A stretch of DNA of 64,000 bases from Firmicutes bacterium HGW-Firmicutes-11 (GCA_002840285.1 PHAE01000005.1:32102-96101); one strand, 5' to 3'; shown: positions 1-8,070, counted from the stretch's first letter. Notes: generated by a model not told the origin, from the letters alone. Numbers and translations are program-made.

Positions 1-1
1 A

Positions 2-1369
2 TCAAAGCGAACCCAAGGGAGCAAGTGGAAGTTCGATGAACTCTGCGCTTATATTGAAACCTGTTTTCTGAAAGAATGGGAAACAGAGCAGGGGGATCTG
101 TCTGATGTGCTTCGTATTCAGAAAAACGCAATCATCGGATACAAAGACGAAATCGGATATTTCAAAGAAAAAATAGCAGCAAAATTGCGCGATCTTGATG
201 CATTGGCAACTGGTTTCCCTGCGTGGTATGAAAGTCTGGAGGATGGAATATATCATGAAAACTGGGGATTGGCAGGGATCGCCCAATGGTTCTCTCCTGA
301 ATATGGAAACAGTAGCTCGGCAAAAATCATCGGAGAACGCATCTACTTTCTGCTGAACGGACGCATGACAAGGATGCCTCAGATCATAAAAACGGAGCGA
401 CGGGAACAGTTGGTTCGCGCGTTACTCCTTTTGACACCGGAAGAACGGATGGACAATGAATTTCACGAGCTGTATCGAATCGATGGAACGAGAGTCACCG
501 TGTTTCGTGAACGAATGACAAAAAAAGAGCAGGACGTCATCGTGTTTCGTCGTTACGTGATTCCAACTTACAGCTTTCAGGAACAAGCGGCGAGAGGAAC
601 GATTCCCTACGACAGCATTCCACTGCTGGAAGCTATGGTGGATACCGGCTATAACGTGGCGTTCACCGGAGCGGTACGAACTGCAAAAACCACCTTTTTA
701 TCCACATGGCAAAGCAGAGAAGATCCTATGCTGGAAGGTGTGATGGTGGAGACCGATCCGGAGATCCCACTTCACCGCATCATGCCTGACGCTCCCATAC
801 TACAGCTCATTGCGGACAATGAACGGCTGGGAAAAATAACAAAGAATCTACTGCGAAGCGACGCAGACTATTTCATAATGGCAGAAGCAAGAGATGGAAA
901 TGCGCTTGACACTGCGATTCGCATCGCTTCCAAAGGCACCAGACGAATGAAGATCACATTTCATTGCAGAGATCCATTCGAGTTTCCCTATGATGTTGCA
1001 TGGGAGATCGTAAATGCAAAAGGAGGCGACATTCATTTTGCAGCAAGTCGAGTTGCCGGCAGCTTCGACTATCTTCTGCATTTCATTCAGCAGAAAGATA
1101 AAAGCAAAAAACGCCTTTACGGTATTTATGAGATCGGCCTGACCCACCCGCTCCGGGAAATACGGATCAGACAGATCTGCAAATACGACACGTCAGCGGA
1201 CCGGTGGTACTGGATCAACAGCATCGATCAACAGAAGAAACGAACGGGAATAGAAGAAAACCCGGATGGGTATCAGCGGTTTTCAGAAGAACTGGATCGC
1301 CTGTCTCTGGCACATCCGATGCCGGATGAATTCAGGGAGGATGGGAAGGGAAACCGGTGCTTGTCATGA
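2..1369 (+). CDS. CpaF/TadA-family secretion ATPase (5' end cut by window)
   Basis: Hexameric ATPase of the type II/IV secretion superfamily, expected to power a Tad-like (type IVc) pilus or secretion machine at the inner face of the membrane. The frame is open from base 2 to the stop at 1367-1369. A GTG at 107 is possible, but homologous-looking sequence continues upstream of it, so the true start is probably outside the window. The typical CpaF N-domain is visible (IIGY..., then PAWY.SL and HENWGLAGI). The P-loop is aberrant: GAVRTAKTT at about bases 668-694 has Ala where the usual Gly precedes the Lys. The Walker B/Glu region (FIMAEARDG, about base 870) and a His box (ITFH, about 955) are kept. 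It overlaps the next gene, as expected in an operon. Family call is firm; whether it hydrolyses ATP is uncertain. Confidence 0.85.
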   Translation, partial: SKRTQGSKWKFDELCAYIETCFLKEWETEQGDLSDVLRIQKNAIIGYKDEIGYFKEKIAAKLRDLDALATGFPAWYESLEDGIYHENWGLAGIAQWFSPEYGNSSSAKIIGERIYFLLNGRMTRMPQIIKTERREQLVRALLLLTPEERMDNEFHELYRIDGTRVTVFRERMTKKEQDVIVFRRYVIPTYSFQEQAARGTIPYDSIPLLEAMVDTGYNVAFTGAVRTAKTTFLSTWQSREDPMLEGVMVETDPEIPLHRIMPDAPILQLIADNERLGKITKNLLRSDADYFIMAEARDGNALDTAIRIASKGTRRMKITFHCRDPFEFPYDVAWEIVNAKGGDIHFAASRVAGSFDYLLHFIQQKDKSKKRLYGIYEIGLTHPLREIRIRQICKYDTSADRWYWINSIDQQKKRTGIEENPDGYQRFSEELDRLSLAHPMPDEFREDGKGNRCLS

Positions 1370-2313
1370 TGATGGATCGAATCCCGGTATTGATCGAGTA
1401 TTTGTTCGGATCGATCTTCGTGCTCGGTTTGCTTTTTCTGCTAGGCGGAGAAATGCAAGAGGCATGGGACCGGCTTCGGGTGATGCGAAGGCTTGCGGCA
1501 AGAAAAAGAGAACATCACGATTCCCATCCATGGGAGCGATGGTATCAACAAGCATTGCTTTCCACCTTTGGTGACCGTATTCGACCATTGCACTTTTCCT
1601 GCTTCGTTGCAGTGTTGTTTCTGTTTGCGATCATGATCGGAAGCAAAAGTATGGGACTGGGAAGAGCGATTGTGTTTGGAGGGATGTTCAGCGCTCTTCC
1701 TTTCATCGCTCTGATGATTCGTTTTTCTTCCAGGCGTATCCGGGCCAGTTTTGAAGGGGAGATCCTCATAACAGAGATGCTGCGGCAGTATCGAATGAGC
1801 AACTACAATATATTTGAAACGTTAGAGCGCATCGTTTCTGGAACGGCAGAACTCAGAGAAACCAAAAAACTTCTGTATCAGTTACTCGTTTCTATTCGTA
1901 CGACCGGCGATGTCATGGCAATACGAAAAGCGGTGACTCTCTTTGGGTTTGCGATCCATACGAATTGGAGCCGCATGCTTGCACATAATATATATATCGC
2001 AGCAGCGAAGGGGACCAACGTAACACTGGCATTGGAAGATATTCTTCTACAGCTTCGGGAGGCCAGAGCTCAGGTGGAAGAAAGAAAGCGAATGAACAAC
2101 GAGGCGGTTCGGATGACGTACTTCATGGTACCGCTTCTCTATCTGATGACAACGTTGCTGACGGTCAAATATCTGGGAGTGCCAACGACCGACTATCTGA
2201 CAAATCAATTTGGAACAAAAGAAGGGTTAGTTCTGTTTCTTCTGATCTTGTTTCTCTTTTTTGTGAATGTTGGACTTTTGACCATCGTAATGGATCGAAA
2301 GTTCGACTACTGA
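1357..2313 (+). CDS. TadB-like pilus assembly membrane protein
   Basis: Probable inner-membrane platform protein of the Tad-like pilus. Hydrophobic segments lie near residues 8-30, 75-110 and in two C-terminal stretches (about 250-265 and 285-312). Between them is a soluble, basic, helical region, which is the layout of TadB/TadC (GspF-like) proteins. No sharp motif is visible, so the call leans on its place between a CpaF-type ATPase and a second membrane protein. The GTG start at 1357 has a GGGAAGGG ribosome site six bases upstream and overlaps the ATPase stop by 13 bases. An alternative ATG at 1366 would give an ATGA overlap. Confidence 0.65.
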   Translation: MLVMMMDRIPVLIEYLFGSIFVLGLLFLLGGEMQEAWDRLRVMRRLAARKREHHDSHPWERWYQQALLSTFGDRIRPLHFSCFVAVLFLFAIMIGSKSMGLGRAIVFGGMFSALPFIALMIRFSSRRIRASFEGEILITEMLRQYRMSNYNIFETLERIVSGTAELRETKKLLYQLLVSIRTTGDVMAIRKAVTLFGFAIHTNWSRMLAHNIYIAAAKGTNVTLALEDILLQLREARAQVEERKRMNNEAVRMTYFMVPLLYLMTTLLTVKYLGVPTTDYLTNQFGTKEGLVLFLLILFLFFVNVGLLTIVMDRKFDY

Positions 2314-2326
2314 AGGTGCCGGAGAA

Positions 2327-2980
2327 ATGGATATGTCAAACATAGTTTATTATACTTTGACAACGATTGGCCTTGCCGGAAGTGTTCTTCTGATCCCATC
2401 TGTCGGATTTCGACGTCTGTCAAACGCTGGCCGGTCACTTTATGAGGCTCCCCGTCGATGGGTGATGGGACATGTGACTACGTCTGTCAAAGAATATAAA
2501 AACAAACGACGGAGAGAACTACTGGATCGGGAGATCACAGATGGGATCTCATTTTTACGAAACGCCATTGCTATCGGGCGTGGAAAAGTGGCGAGCACGG
2601 ATGCAATGATCGAGGAATTGTGTGAACATCGCGGATTACTTTCACCTATCTATGGTCAGATGCTCCGATTGCTCCGGCAGAACAAAAAAACGGAGGCCAT
2701 TTCCTATTTTGCGGAAGCAGTCAGGACAGATTCAGCGAAGGAATTTGGGCGGCTCCTGATCCAATGGGACGAGATCGATCCCGTAGAACTCATGGAGACG
2801 TTACTGTCTCAACAGAAAAGCATGAAGGAGGTGAATATGACGCTTCGTAAAAGGAGAGACGAAACGATCAGTGATCTGATCTATTTGCCTGTGGTCATCA
2901 ATTTGATGGTCGTGTTTATCAACTTTATCTATGTAGCTTATTTCCTGGATCAAAAGGAAATGCTGACGTTACTTATGTAA
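2327..2980 (+). CDS. TadC-like pilus assembly membrane protein
   Basis: Second putative GspF/TadC-like platform protein. It has an N-terminal membrane segment (about residues 6-24), a long charged helical middle and a C-terminal hydrophobic stretch (about 185-207) before a short tail. At 217 residues it is shorter than a typical TadC, so it may be a reduced form. It begins 13 bases after the TadB-like gene and is followed 16 bases later by the first tiny pilin-like gene. Assignment rests on operon position and topology rather than on a recognised motif. Confidence 0.55.
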   Translation: MDMSNIVYYTLTTIGLAGSVLLIPSVGFRRLSNAGRSLYEAPRRWVMGHVTTSVKEYKNKRRRELLDREITDGISFLRNAIAIGRGKVASTDAMIEELCEHRGLLSPIYGQMLRLLRQNKKTEAISYFAEAVRTDSAKEFGRLLIQWDEIDPVELMETLLSQQKSMKEVNMTLRKRRDETISDLIYLPVVINLMVVFINFIYVAYFLDQKEMLTLLM

Positions 2981-2996
2981 CGACGAAAGGAAACAT

Positions 2997-3152
2997 ATGA
3001 AACAAATCATCGTCATGGTAGCCATGGTCGCTTTGGGGGTCGTTCTCGCAGGCTTTGTCATGGGATTCGGTACGACTGCGTCTGAGCTGGCAGATGCGGC
3101 AAAAGAATCGATTACGTATATCAATATCACCGGTGGATCGGAAACACCTTGA
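2997..3152 (+). CDS. Tiny pilin-like protein (51 aa), first of three tandem genes
   Basis: A 51-residue protein whose first 24 residues are hydrophobic (start MKQIIVMVAMVALGVVLAG), followed by a short polar helix-like tail. It has a good ribosome site (AAAGG, seven bases upstream) and sits 16 bases after the TadC-like gene. Its size and shape match a Flp/Tad pilin or pseudopilin core: a hydrophobic helix with a small head. However, the classic G-x5-EY cleavage motif of Flp pilins is not evident. The next two genes start with almost the same peptide, which suggests tandem duplication. Confidence 0.6.
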   Translation: MKQIIVMVAMVALGVVLAGFVMGFGTTASELADAAKESITYINITGGSETP

Positions 3153-3163
3153 GGTAGAAGGGT

Positions 3164-3310
3164 ATGAAACAGTTGATCGTAATGGCGGCAACCGTTGCTC
3201 TGGGCGTACTGCTGTTTCAATTGATCGCTGGAGATGCAGACGATTCGGTGCTTAGTGTTTTAAAGAGCGTGTGGGAACAGGAGATTGCAATTCGTTCCGG
3301 ACATCCATGA
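3164..3310 (+). CDS. Tiny pilin-like protein (48 aa), second of three tandem genes
   Basis: A 48-residue protein starting MKQLIVMAATVALGVLLF, nearly the same N-terminus as the 51-residue gene just upstream, then a short acidic and amphipathic tail. A GGTAGAAGGG ribosome site lies just before the ATG, and the spacing to its neighbours is 11 and 9 bases. Its stop codon runs directly into the ribosome site of the next gene (TGAGGAGG). It probably encodes a small membrane-anchored pilin-like subunit of the Tad-like system. Function is inferred from context only. Confidence 0.6.
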   Translation: MKQLIVMAATVALGVLLFQLIAGDADDSVLSVLKSVWEQEIAIRSGHP

Positions 3311-3319
3311 GGAGGGATC

Positions 3320-3742
3320 ATGAAACAACTGATCGTATTGGCGGCCGTGCTTCCTATACTGCTTGTTTTTCTTGCCCAATTCACTTTGGATCAACAAAAC
3401 GGGATTGCTGTCAGCATCGTACAGGAGCATGTTTATACAGCGAAAGAAAAAGCAAAACAGGAAGGATATTTCTCTGAGGAAATAAAAAATGAATTACGGG
3501 CGGAACTAAGTCAGGCGCTTCGGATCTCTCCTCAGGACGTGATGATCGAGGCCACGGAAACGGTACAGTACCGGATCAACCATTTTGATCCGGGAGGAAG
3601 AGGGATCCTGCATTACAAGATTTCAATACCCCTCAGTAGACTGATGTCGGGTGGAAGGATGATGGGTCTGGACGAAGCAGAGAATACAAGGTTGTTTACT
3701 GTGGAGGGAAGCACTGCCAGTGAACGGCTACCGCAGCATTAA
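3320..3742 (+). CDS. Pseudopilin-like protein of the Tad-like operon (140 aa)
   Basis: Starts MKQLIVLAAVLPILLVF, the third copy of the shared hydrophobic N-terminus in a row. Here it is followed by a soluble domain of about 115 residues. The N-terminal helix would act as a membrane anchor, with the rest outside the membrane. No enzyme motif is visible. The GGAGG ribosome site overlaps the stop of the preceding gene. By analogy with Tad operons it may be a minor pilin (TadE/TadF-like) or a lumenal scaffold protein. I do not recognise a specific family. Confidence 0.55.
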   Translation: MKQLIVLAAVLPILLVFLAQFTLDQQNGIAVSIVQEHVYTAKEKAKQEGYFSEEIKNELRAELSQALRISPQDVMIEATETVQYRINHFDPGGRGILHYKISIPLSRLMSGGRMMGLDEAENTRLFTVEGSTASERLPQH

Positions 3743-3759
3743 GGAAATATGAGGTAGGA

Positions 3760-4221
3760 ATGAAAGTGCTTTTGGTTTTCCTTGCATTGATGATGGCGAA
3801 CCTTACCTATATAAGTTATAAGGGAGACCTGAATCAATATCTCCAGCTGCGTACGTTCCTGAAAGCAGTAGCGGAAGAAAGCGCTGCCGGTGCGGCTTTG
3901 TACTATGACGAGGAAGCGTACGGAAATGGAATCATGATCATAAAGGATCGGGACGCAGAATCGTTTGTTGATTCCATGGTGGATCGCGCAGAACAGCTTC
4001 TCTTTCTGGAGAGTGGAGAATCCCTGGATCATGAAATGATCATCCTCGATGATCGAAACGGCGGCGCGGCCCGTGGGCTGTCGCCCACGGTGGAGGTCAC
4101 CCTCACCTTGACCTCCCGCGACCTGTTCCGGCTCCCGTTCCTCACCGTGGAACAGGTCAGCCGCGCCGCAAAATATGAACTTGCCGATTCCAACGCCCAA
4201 TGCTACAATGAAGTCCAATGA
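3760..4221 (+). CDS. Tad-like operon protein, membrane-anchored, unknown function
   Basis: A 153-residue protein with an N-terminal hydrophobic helix (about residues 2-20, MKVLLVFLALMMANLTY) and a soluble remainder, resembling a minor pilin or pilus-associated protein. It follows the pseudopilin-like gene by 17 bases. Base composition changes sharply inside the gene: from about 4056 to 4170 codons end almost only in C or G and GC is far above the flanks. This stretch includes a perfect 8-bp inverted repeat (4071-4078 with 4083-4090). It could be a recombined segment or a domain with different ancestry. No family recognised. Confidence 0.55.
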   Translation: MKVLLVFLALMMANLTYISYKGDLNQYLQLRTFLKAVAEESAAGAALYYDEEAYGNGIMIIKDRDAESFVDSMVDRAEQLLFLESGESLDHEMIILDDRNGGAARGLSPTVEVTLTLTSRDLFRLPFLTVEQVSRAAKYELADSNAQCYNEVQ

Positions 4222-4239
4222 GCAAAGGGAAGGGAAGCA

Positions 4240-5052
4240 ATGGAATCGGCAGAGCGCACAGGGCAAATAGAGCACCTCTCAAATAGAATATGGGAACTGG
4301 ATTTCGCACGGGGCGTGTGCATTCTTCTCATGGTCATGGACCACACGCTTTTTGATCTTGCCTTCATTTTCCGCTACCAGTGGTTTGGCAGAGGCGAAGG
4401 GAACGGATTTCTGTTTTGGCTTGCGGAAACCGCAAGAACCGAATACTTTCCATGGATCATGCGGGATATCGTCTGGGCGATCGCGGTATTTACCTTTGTG
4501 TTTCTCTGTGGATTGAGTTGTTCCTTCAGTCATTCCAATCTGAAACGAGGCTTGCGACTGGCCGGGATCGCAATTTTATTGACATTGTTCACCTTCGGAC
4601 TGGATCTGTTGTTCGGCCAGACCGATCGCTATACGATTCGATTTGGTATTCTTCACATGTTGTCCGCATCCATTCTGCTGTACTGTCTGCTTGCCAAGCT
4701 CAAACCTATGATCCTTGCGATGATCGCATTTGCAGCGATCGGAACCGGATCCTACTTTTCCAGTCAACCTTTAGAAACATCCTTTTCTCCTGCGGCAATC
4801 TTTGTAAACAGCACAGCTGATTTTTATTCGGCTGATTATTTCACCTTGTTTCCGTGGTTCGGGTATTTTCTTTTAGGAGCGATCCTAGGGCCGATCCTTT
4901 ACAAAAAAAGAAACTCCCGATTTCCGGGAGCGGCAGGGAAGGGCTGGCATCGTCCGATTTTATTCGTCGGCAGAAATTCATTGATCGTTTATGTGATACA
5001 CCAACCTGTAGTTTATGGACTGTTATGGCTGGTTGGAGTGCTGTTCTTATAA
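4240..5052 (+). CDS. HGSNAT-type (DUF1624) acyltransferase-like membrane protein
   Basis: Multi-pass membrane protein of the DUF1624/heparan-alpha-glucosaminide N-acetyltransferase catalytic-domain family. Diagnostic features are the N-terminal WELDFARG then MVMDHTLFD, and the late segment GRNSLIVYVIHQP, typical of these acyltransferase-like proteins. About seven hydrophobic segments can be seen over 270 residues. The substrate is unknown; bacterial members probably move acyl groups onto extracytoplasmic sugars. It starts 18 bases after the last Tad-like gene and may be co-transcribed. Its 3' end overlaps the convergent esterase gene by 6 bases. Confidence 0.75.
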   Translation: MESAERTGQIEHLSNRIWELDFARGVCILLMVMDHTLFDLAFIFRYQWFGRGEGNGFLFWLAETARTEYFPWIMRDIVWAIAVFTFVFLCGLSCSFSHSNLKRGLRLAGIAILLTLFTFGLDLLFGQTDRYTIRFGILHMLSASILLYCLLAKLKPMILAMIAFAAIGTGSYFSSQPLETSFSPAAIFVNSTADFYSADYFTLFPWFGYFLLGAILGPILYKKRNSRFPGAAGKGWHRPILFVGRNSLIVYVIHQPVVYGLLWLVGVLFL

Positions 5053-5652
5053 ACCGCCGCGTCGCCTGAAGTCTTCAAACAAGAACTCAGCAAGCGCCGC
5101 GTGTCCGACGACCGTAGGGTGAAGACCATCGCTGAGATACTCTTCGACATTGGATCTGTCGTAGAGATCCATGTAGTATCTTTGGGTGTCGACCACAGCA
5201 ATCCCCTGGTCCGAAGAAAGTTCCATCATCAGTTCTCTCATCAGAACGAGTTCTTTCGCCACCTTTTCATAGTCCGTGCCTTCCAGCCACCTTTGTTCTG
5301 CCAAAGCACCGTCGATCATCAGTGGCGTCAAAAGGACCGGCAGGATCCCGTGAGCGATCGCTGTGTGTCCCAAAACAAGCAACGACGCAAGGGCTTCCGC
5401 TGGCGTAGCCGTGCTGTAGATGAAATCGTTGGTTCCAGTCAAAAGATAGACTCGGGAAGGCTTGTGAGACAGCACGTCCTTTTCAAATCTTGATTTGATC
5501 TGGTCGGTCGTTTCTCCGTTGATCCCTTTGTTTATGACGTCATGTCCTGTCATTTCCCGAAAGCGGCTGACGAAACACTCGCTTCGTTTGTGGGGAAAGC
5601 CGTTGACGATACTGTTCCCGATGAAGACGATTTTTTCTTTTCGCTGAGACAT
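5047..5652 (-). CDS. SGNH/GDSL-type esterase
   Basis: Cytosolic-looking hydrolase of the SGNH superfamily. The blocks are visible: block I FIGNSIVNG near residue 10 (catalytic Ser in GNS), block III GTNDF near 73, and block V DGLHP near 174, which carries the catalytic Asp and His. The usual oxyanion Gly and Asn are present. Length (201 aa) is typical of lysophospholipase/arylesterase-like members. No signal peptide. The natural ester substrate cannot be told. It is convergent with the upstream acyltransferase-like gene, and its 5' side faces the thrS promoter region. Confidence 0.85.
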   Translation of the reverse strand: MSQRKEKIVFIGNSIVNGFPHKRSECFVSRFREMTGHDVINKGINGETTDQIKSRFEKDVLSHKPSRVYLLTGTNDFIYSTATPAEALASLLVLGHTAIAHGILPVLLTPLMIDGALAEQRWLEGTDYEKVAKELVLMRELMMELSSDQGIAVVDTQRYYMDLYDRSNVEEYLSDGLHPTVVGHAALAEFLFEDFRRRGGL

Positions 5653-5691
5653 CTTCTGTTCCTTTCAAATATGCTACATAGCATCGTGTGG

Positions 5692-5719
5692 TTGACAAAG
5701 CCCTTGCTATGGTTATAAT
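5692..5719 (+). promoter_or_regulatory. thrS promoter
   Basis: A TTGACA box at 5692-5697 and TATAAT at 5714-5719, separated by 16 bases, sit about 190 bases ahead of thrS and just before the T-box leader. A near-consensus housekeeping sigma promoter. A second TATAAT-like box at 5720-5725 is too far from the -35. Confidence 0.75.
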
Positions 5720-5725
5720 TATAAT

Positions 5726-5892
5726 TGCATTACGAATACTGTCAAATGCGAAGAAGAGGTTACCACCTCGGAGCAGCTCCTGATGAGGGAAGCCGGCCGC
5801 CGAACTGCGGTCGTTATGGAAATTGAGAATTCGTTTGGGTGGAACCGCAGAAATGCCCCAAGCATTGTATTTGCAATTGCTTGGTTTTTTTA
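5726..5892 (+). promoter_or_regulatory. T-box leader (tRNA-sensing riboswitch) of thrS
   Basis: The leader contains the diagnostic T-box sequence GGGTGGAACCGC at 5838-5849, directly followed by a terminator hairpin and a U-run. This is the standard arrangement in which uncharged tRNA pairs with the T-box bulge and promotes an antiterminator. An ACC triplet lies in the loop of a small hairpin (GAGG-TTACCA-CCTC, about 5756-5769) and would fit a threonine specifier. Only about 110 bases separate the likely transcription start from the T-box, so stem I looks compact. A CCGC/GCGG hairpin follows near 5810, where stem III is expected. Confidence 0.8.
5858..5892 (+). terminator. T-box attenuator terminator before thrS
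   Basis: CCAAGCA at 5858-5864 pairs with TGCTTGG at 5878-5884, extended by ATTG/CAAT-type pairs, and is followed by a run of eight T. This is the regulated terminator of the thrS T-box. The ribosome site AGGAGG (5899-5904) follows it. Confidence 0.8.
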
Positions 5893-5912
5893 TTCTATAG
5901 GAGGAAAACAAG

Positions 5913-7694
5913 ATGGAACAACAGAACAACACCATACAGGCAGAAGAAGTCCTGCAGGACATCAAAGCGTTTGAGTCGGGAGAAGACAGCAAAGCGTTCC
6001 GGCACACATCGTCCCATATATTGGCCCAGGCAGTCAAACGACTGTTTCCGGAAGCGAAACTCGGGATCGGCCCCGCCATCGAAAACGGATACTATTACGA
6101 TTTTGATCTGGATCATCGCTTCAGCGACGAAGACATTTCTGCCATCGAAAGAGAAATGAAAAAAATCACCAAGGCGAATCTTCCTTTGGAACGGTACACT
6201 TTGCCAAGAGACGAAGCCATCCGGTTCATGGAAGAGAAGGGCGAGACTTACAAGGTGGAACTGATCAATGATCTTCCGGAAGACGCGGAGATCTCTTTCT
6301 ACAAGCAAGGGGATTTTACTGATCTTTGTGCCGGGCCACATAAAAATGCAACAAGTTCGATCAAAGCCCTGAAGCTCATCAGCGTTGCCGGCGCTTATTG
6401 GAGGGGCAGTGAGAAAAACAAGATGCTGCAACGCATCTATGGCACATCGTTTCCCAACCAGCTGATGCTGGATGGCTATCTTGCCATGGTGGAAGAAGCA
6501 AAAAAACGAGATCATAGAAAGATCGGCAAGGAAATGGATCTCTTCGCAATTTACGAAGAAGGCCCGGGATTTCCGTTTTTCTTCCCCAAGGGAATGGTGA
6601 TCCGAAACGAACTGGAATCGTACTGGAGACAGATCCATACAAAGAACGGATATCAGGAAATAAAAACGCCTCTGATCCTGTCAGAGGACCTTTGGCATAC
6701 GTCGGGGCACTGGGATCACTACCAGAACAATATGTACTTCACCAAGATCGATGATGGCGACTTTGCTATCAAGCCTATGAATTGCCCGGGAGCCATGCTG
6801 GCCTACAAGCGAAAAATGTACAGCTACAGAGACTTTCCCATGCGAGTGGGAGAATTGGGTCAGGTTCACCGCCACGAGCTGTCAGGAGCCCTTCACGGCC
6901 TGATGCGGGTACGCACCTTCACACAGGATGATGCCCACATATTCATGCTGCCGGAGCAGGTGAAAGACGAGATCGTAGGCGTGATCGACCTGGTGGATCA
7001 GGTTTATAAGCTCTTTGGATTCAAATATCATGTGGAGCTTTCGACCCGTCCGGAAAAAGCCATGGGAAGCGAAGAAGAATGGAACAGCGCAACGAATGCG
7101 TTACGGGAAGCATTAGAGTCAAAAGGTATGGATTTCATCATCAACGAAGGAGACGGCGCGTTCTACGGACCGAAAATCGACTTCCATCTGGAAGATTCCA
7201 TCGGCAGGACATGGCAGTGCGGTACCATTCAACTTGATTTTCAGATGCCGCAGCGTTTTGATCTCACCTACGTGGGAAGCGACGGCGAGAAGCATCGCCC
7301 GGTCATGATCCATCGCGTCATTTTTGGAAGCATCGAGCGGTTCATCGGGATCCTTACCGAACACTTTGCCGGAAAATTTCCGCTATGGCTGGCGCCTGTG
7401 CAAGTCCGGCTACTGACTGTGACCGAGAAGTTCAACGAATATGCCTATGGTCTTGCGGAACGAATGAAGGATGAAGGACTGCGGGTCGAAGTCGACGGAC
7501 GAAACGAGAAAATCGGCTATAAGATCCGGGAAGCCCGCAATCAAAGAGACGCCTACCTCCTGGTGATCGGCGAGCGAGAAGCTGAATCCGGGACGGTATC
7601 GGTCCGCTCGAACAAAGAAGGGGAACTGGGTGAGATGTCAGCCGAGGCATTGATCGATAAATTGAAAGAAGAAATCGCATCCAAGGCTTATTAA
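5913..7694 (+). CDS. thrS: Threonine--tRNA ligase lacking the TGS domain
   Basis: Class II synthetase that charges tRNA-Thr. The editing domain comes first: HTSSH at residues 31-35 and the DLCAGPH box supply the zinc-like editing pocket residues. The catalytic core follows, with MNCPG (zinc Cys), the HRHE motif-2 loop and the IHRVIFGS motif 3, then the anticodon-binding domain. The protein has 593 residues, about 45 fewer than E. coli-type ThrRS, because the N-terminal TGS domain is missing: the editing HxxxH lies at residue 31 instead of about 73. The start is secure, with AGGAGG eight bases upstream and the T-box terminator immediately before it. Expression should rise when threonyl-tRNA runs short. 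Confidence 0.95.
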   Translation: MEQQNNTIQAEEVLQDIKAFESGEDSKAFRHTSSHILAQAVKRLFPEAKLGIGPAIENGYYYDFDLDHRFSDEDISAIEREMKKITKANLPLERYTLPRDEAIRFMEEKGETYKVELINDLPEDAEISFYKQGDFTDLCAGPHKNATSSIKALKLISVAGAYWRGSEKNKMLQRIYGTSFPNQLMLDGYLAMVEEAKKRDHRKIGKEMDLFAIYEEGPGFPFFFPKGMVIRNELESYWRQIHTKNGYQEIKTPLILSEDLWHTSGHWDHYQNNMYFTKIDDGDFAIKPMNCPGAMLAYKRKMYSYRDFPMRVGELGQVHRHELSGALHGLMRVRTFTQDDAHIFMLPEQVKDEIVGVIDLVDQVYKLFGFKYHVELSTRPEKAMGSEEEWNSATNALREALESKGMDFIINEGDGAFYGPKIDFHLEDSIGRTWQCGTIQLDFQMPQRFDLTYVGSDGEKHRPVMIHRVIFGSIERFIGILTEHFAGKFPLWLAPVQVRLLTVTEKFNEYAYGLAERMKDEGLRVEVDGRNEKIGYKIREARNQRDAYLLVIGEREAESGTVSVRSNKEGELGEMSAEALIDKLKEEIASKAY

Positions 7695-7730
7695 ATAAAA
7701 TATGAATGGGGCAATTCAGTAAAAGATGAA

Positions 7731-8054
7731 TTATCTCAGCTTTTGAAAGAGTGATTCCAGCCGCAGGTCTTTTTCCTCTCCCGACAGAGCGAGGGCTTGA
7801 TAGGAATCTTCCATAAACTCGACGCCTTCCTTAGTCAACGAGACACGGAAGCGACGGCTGACCACATTGCCATTGTAGTTCACGAGACCCCGATCCTGAA
7901 GAAACCGCAGTTGAAAATTGATTTCACTGTAGTATCCACCATCGATCTGGGCAGGATCCAGTTTGATCGGTTGATCCGGACGCTTGTCGGACTGACGGTA
8001 GAGCGTCTTCAGTATCTCGAGACGAGTGTTTACTTGGTTCTGTAATACCGGCAA
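7731..8054 (-). CDS. Winged-helix DNA-binding protein, probable small regulator
   Basis: A 107-residue protein with the pattern of a winged helix: helix (RLEILKTLYRQ), a helix-turn-helix-like stretch (YYSEINFQLRFLQDRGLV) and a beta-wing (YNGNVVSRRFRVSLT). It then has a short C-terminal helix. No ligand or enzyme domain. The start is TTG at 8054, chosen because AAAGGAGG lies seven bases upstream. Two 17-bp direct repeats sit between the start and a -10-like TATAAT (minus strand, about 8109-8114). This suggests autoregulation. Convergent with thrS, divergent from the DUF2007 gene. Confidence 0.6.
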   Translation of the reverse strand: MPVLQNQVNTRLEILKTLYRQSDKRPDQPIKLDPAQIDGGYYSEINFQLRFLQDRGLVNYNGNVVSRRFRVSLTKEGVEFMEDSYQALALSGEEKDLRLESLFQKLR

Positions 8055-8070
8055 TGAAATACCTCCTTTT

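Noticed and set aside
4071..4090. Rho-independent terminator within the last Tad-like gene
   Set aside because: The inverted repeat is inside an intact frame and no T-run follows.
5101..5493. 130-residue plus-strand frame
   Set aside because: Shadow of the GDSL esterase on the opposite strand, with no ribosome site or recognisable pattern.
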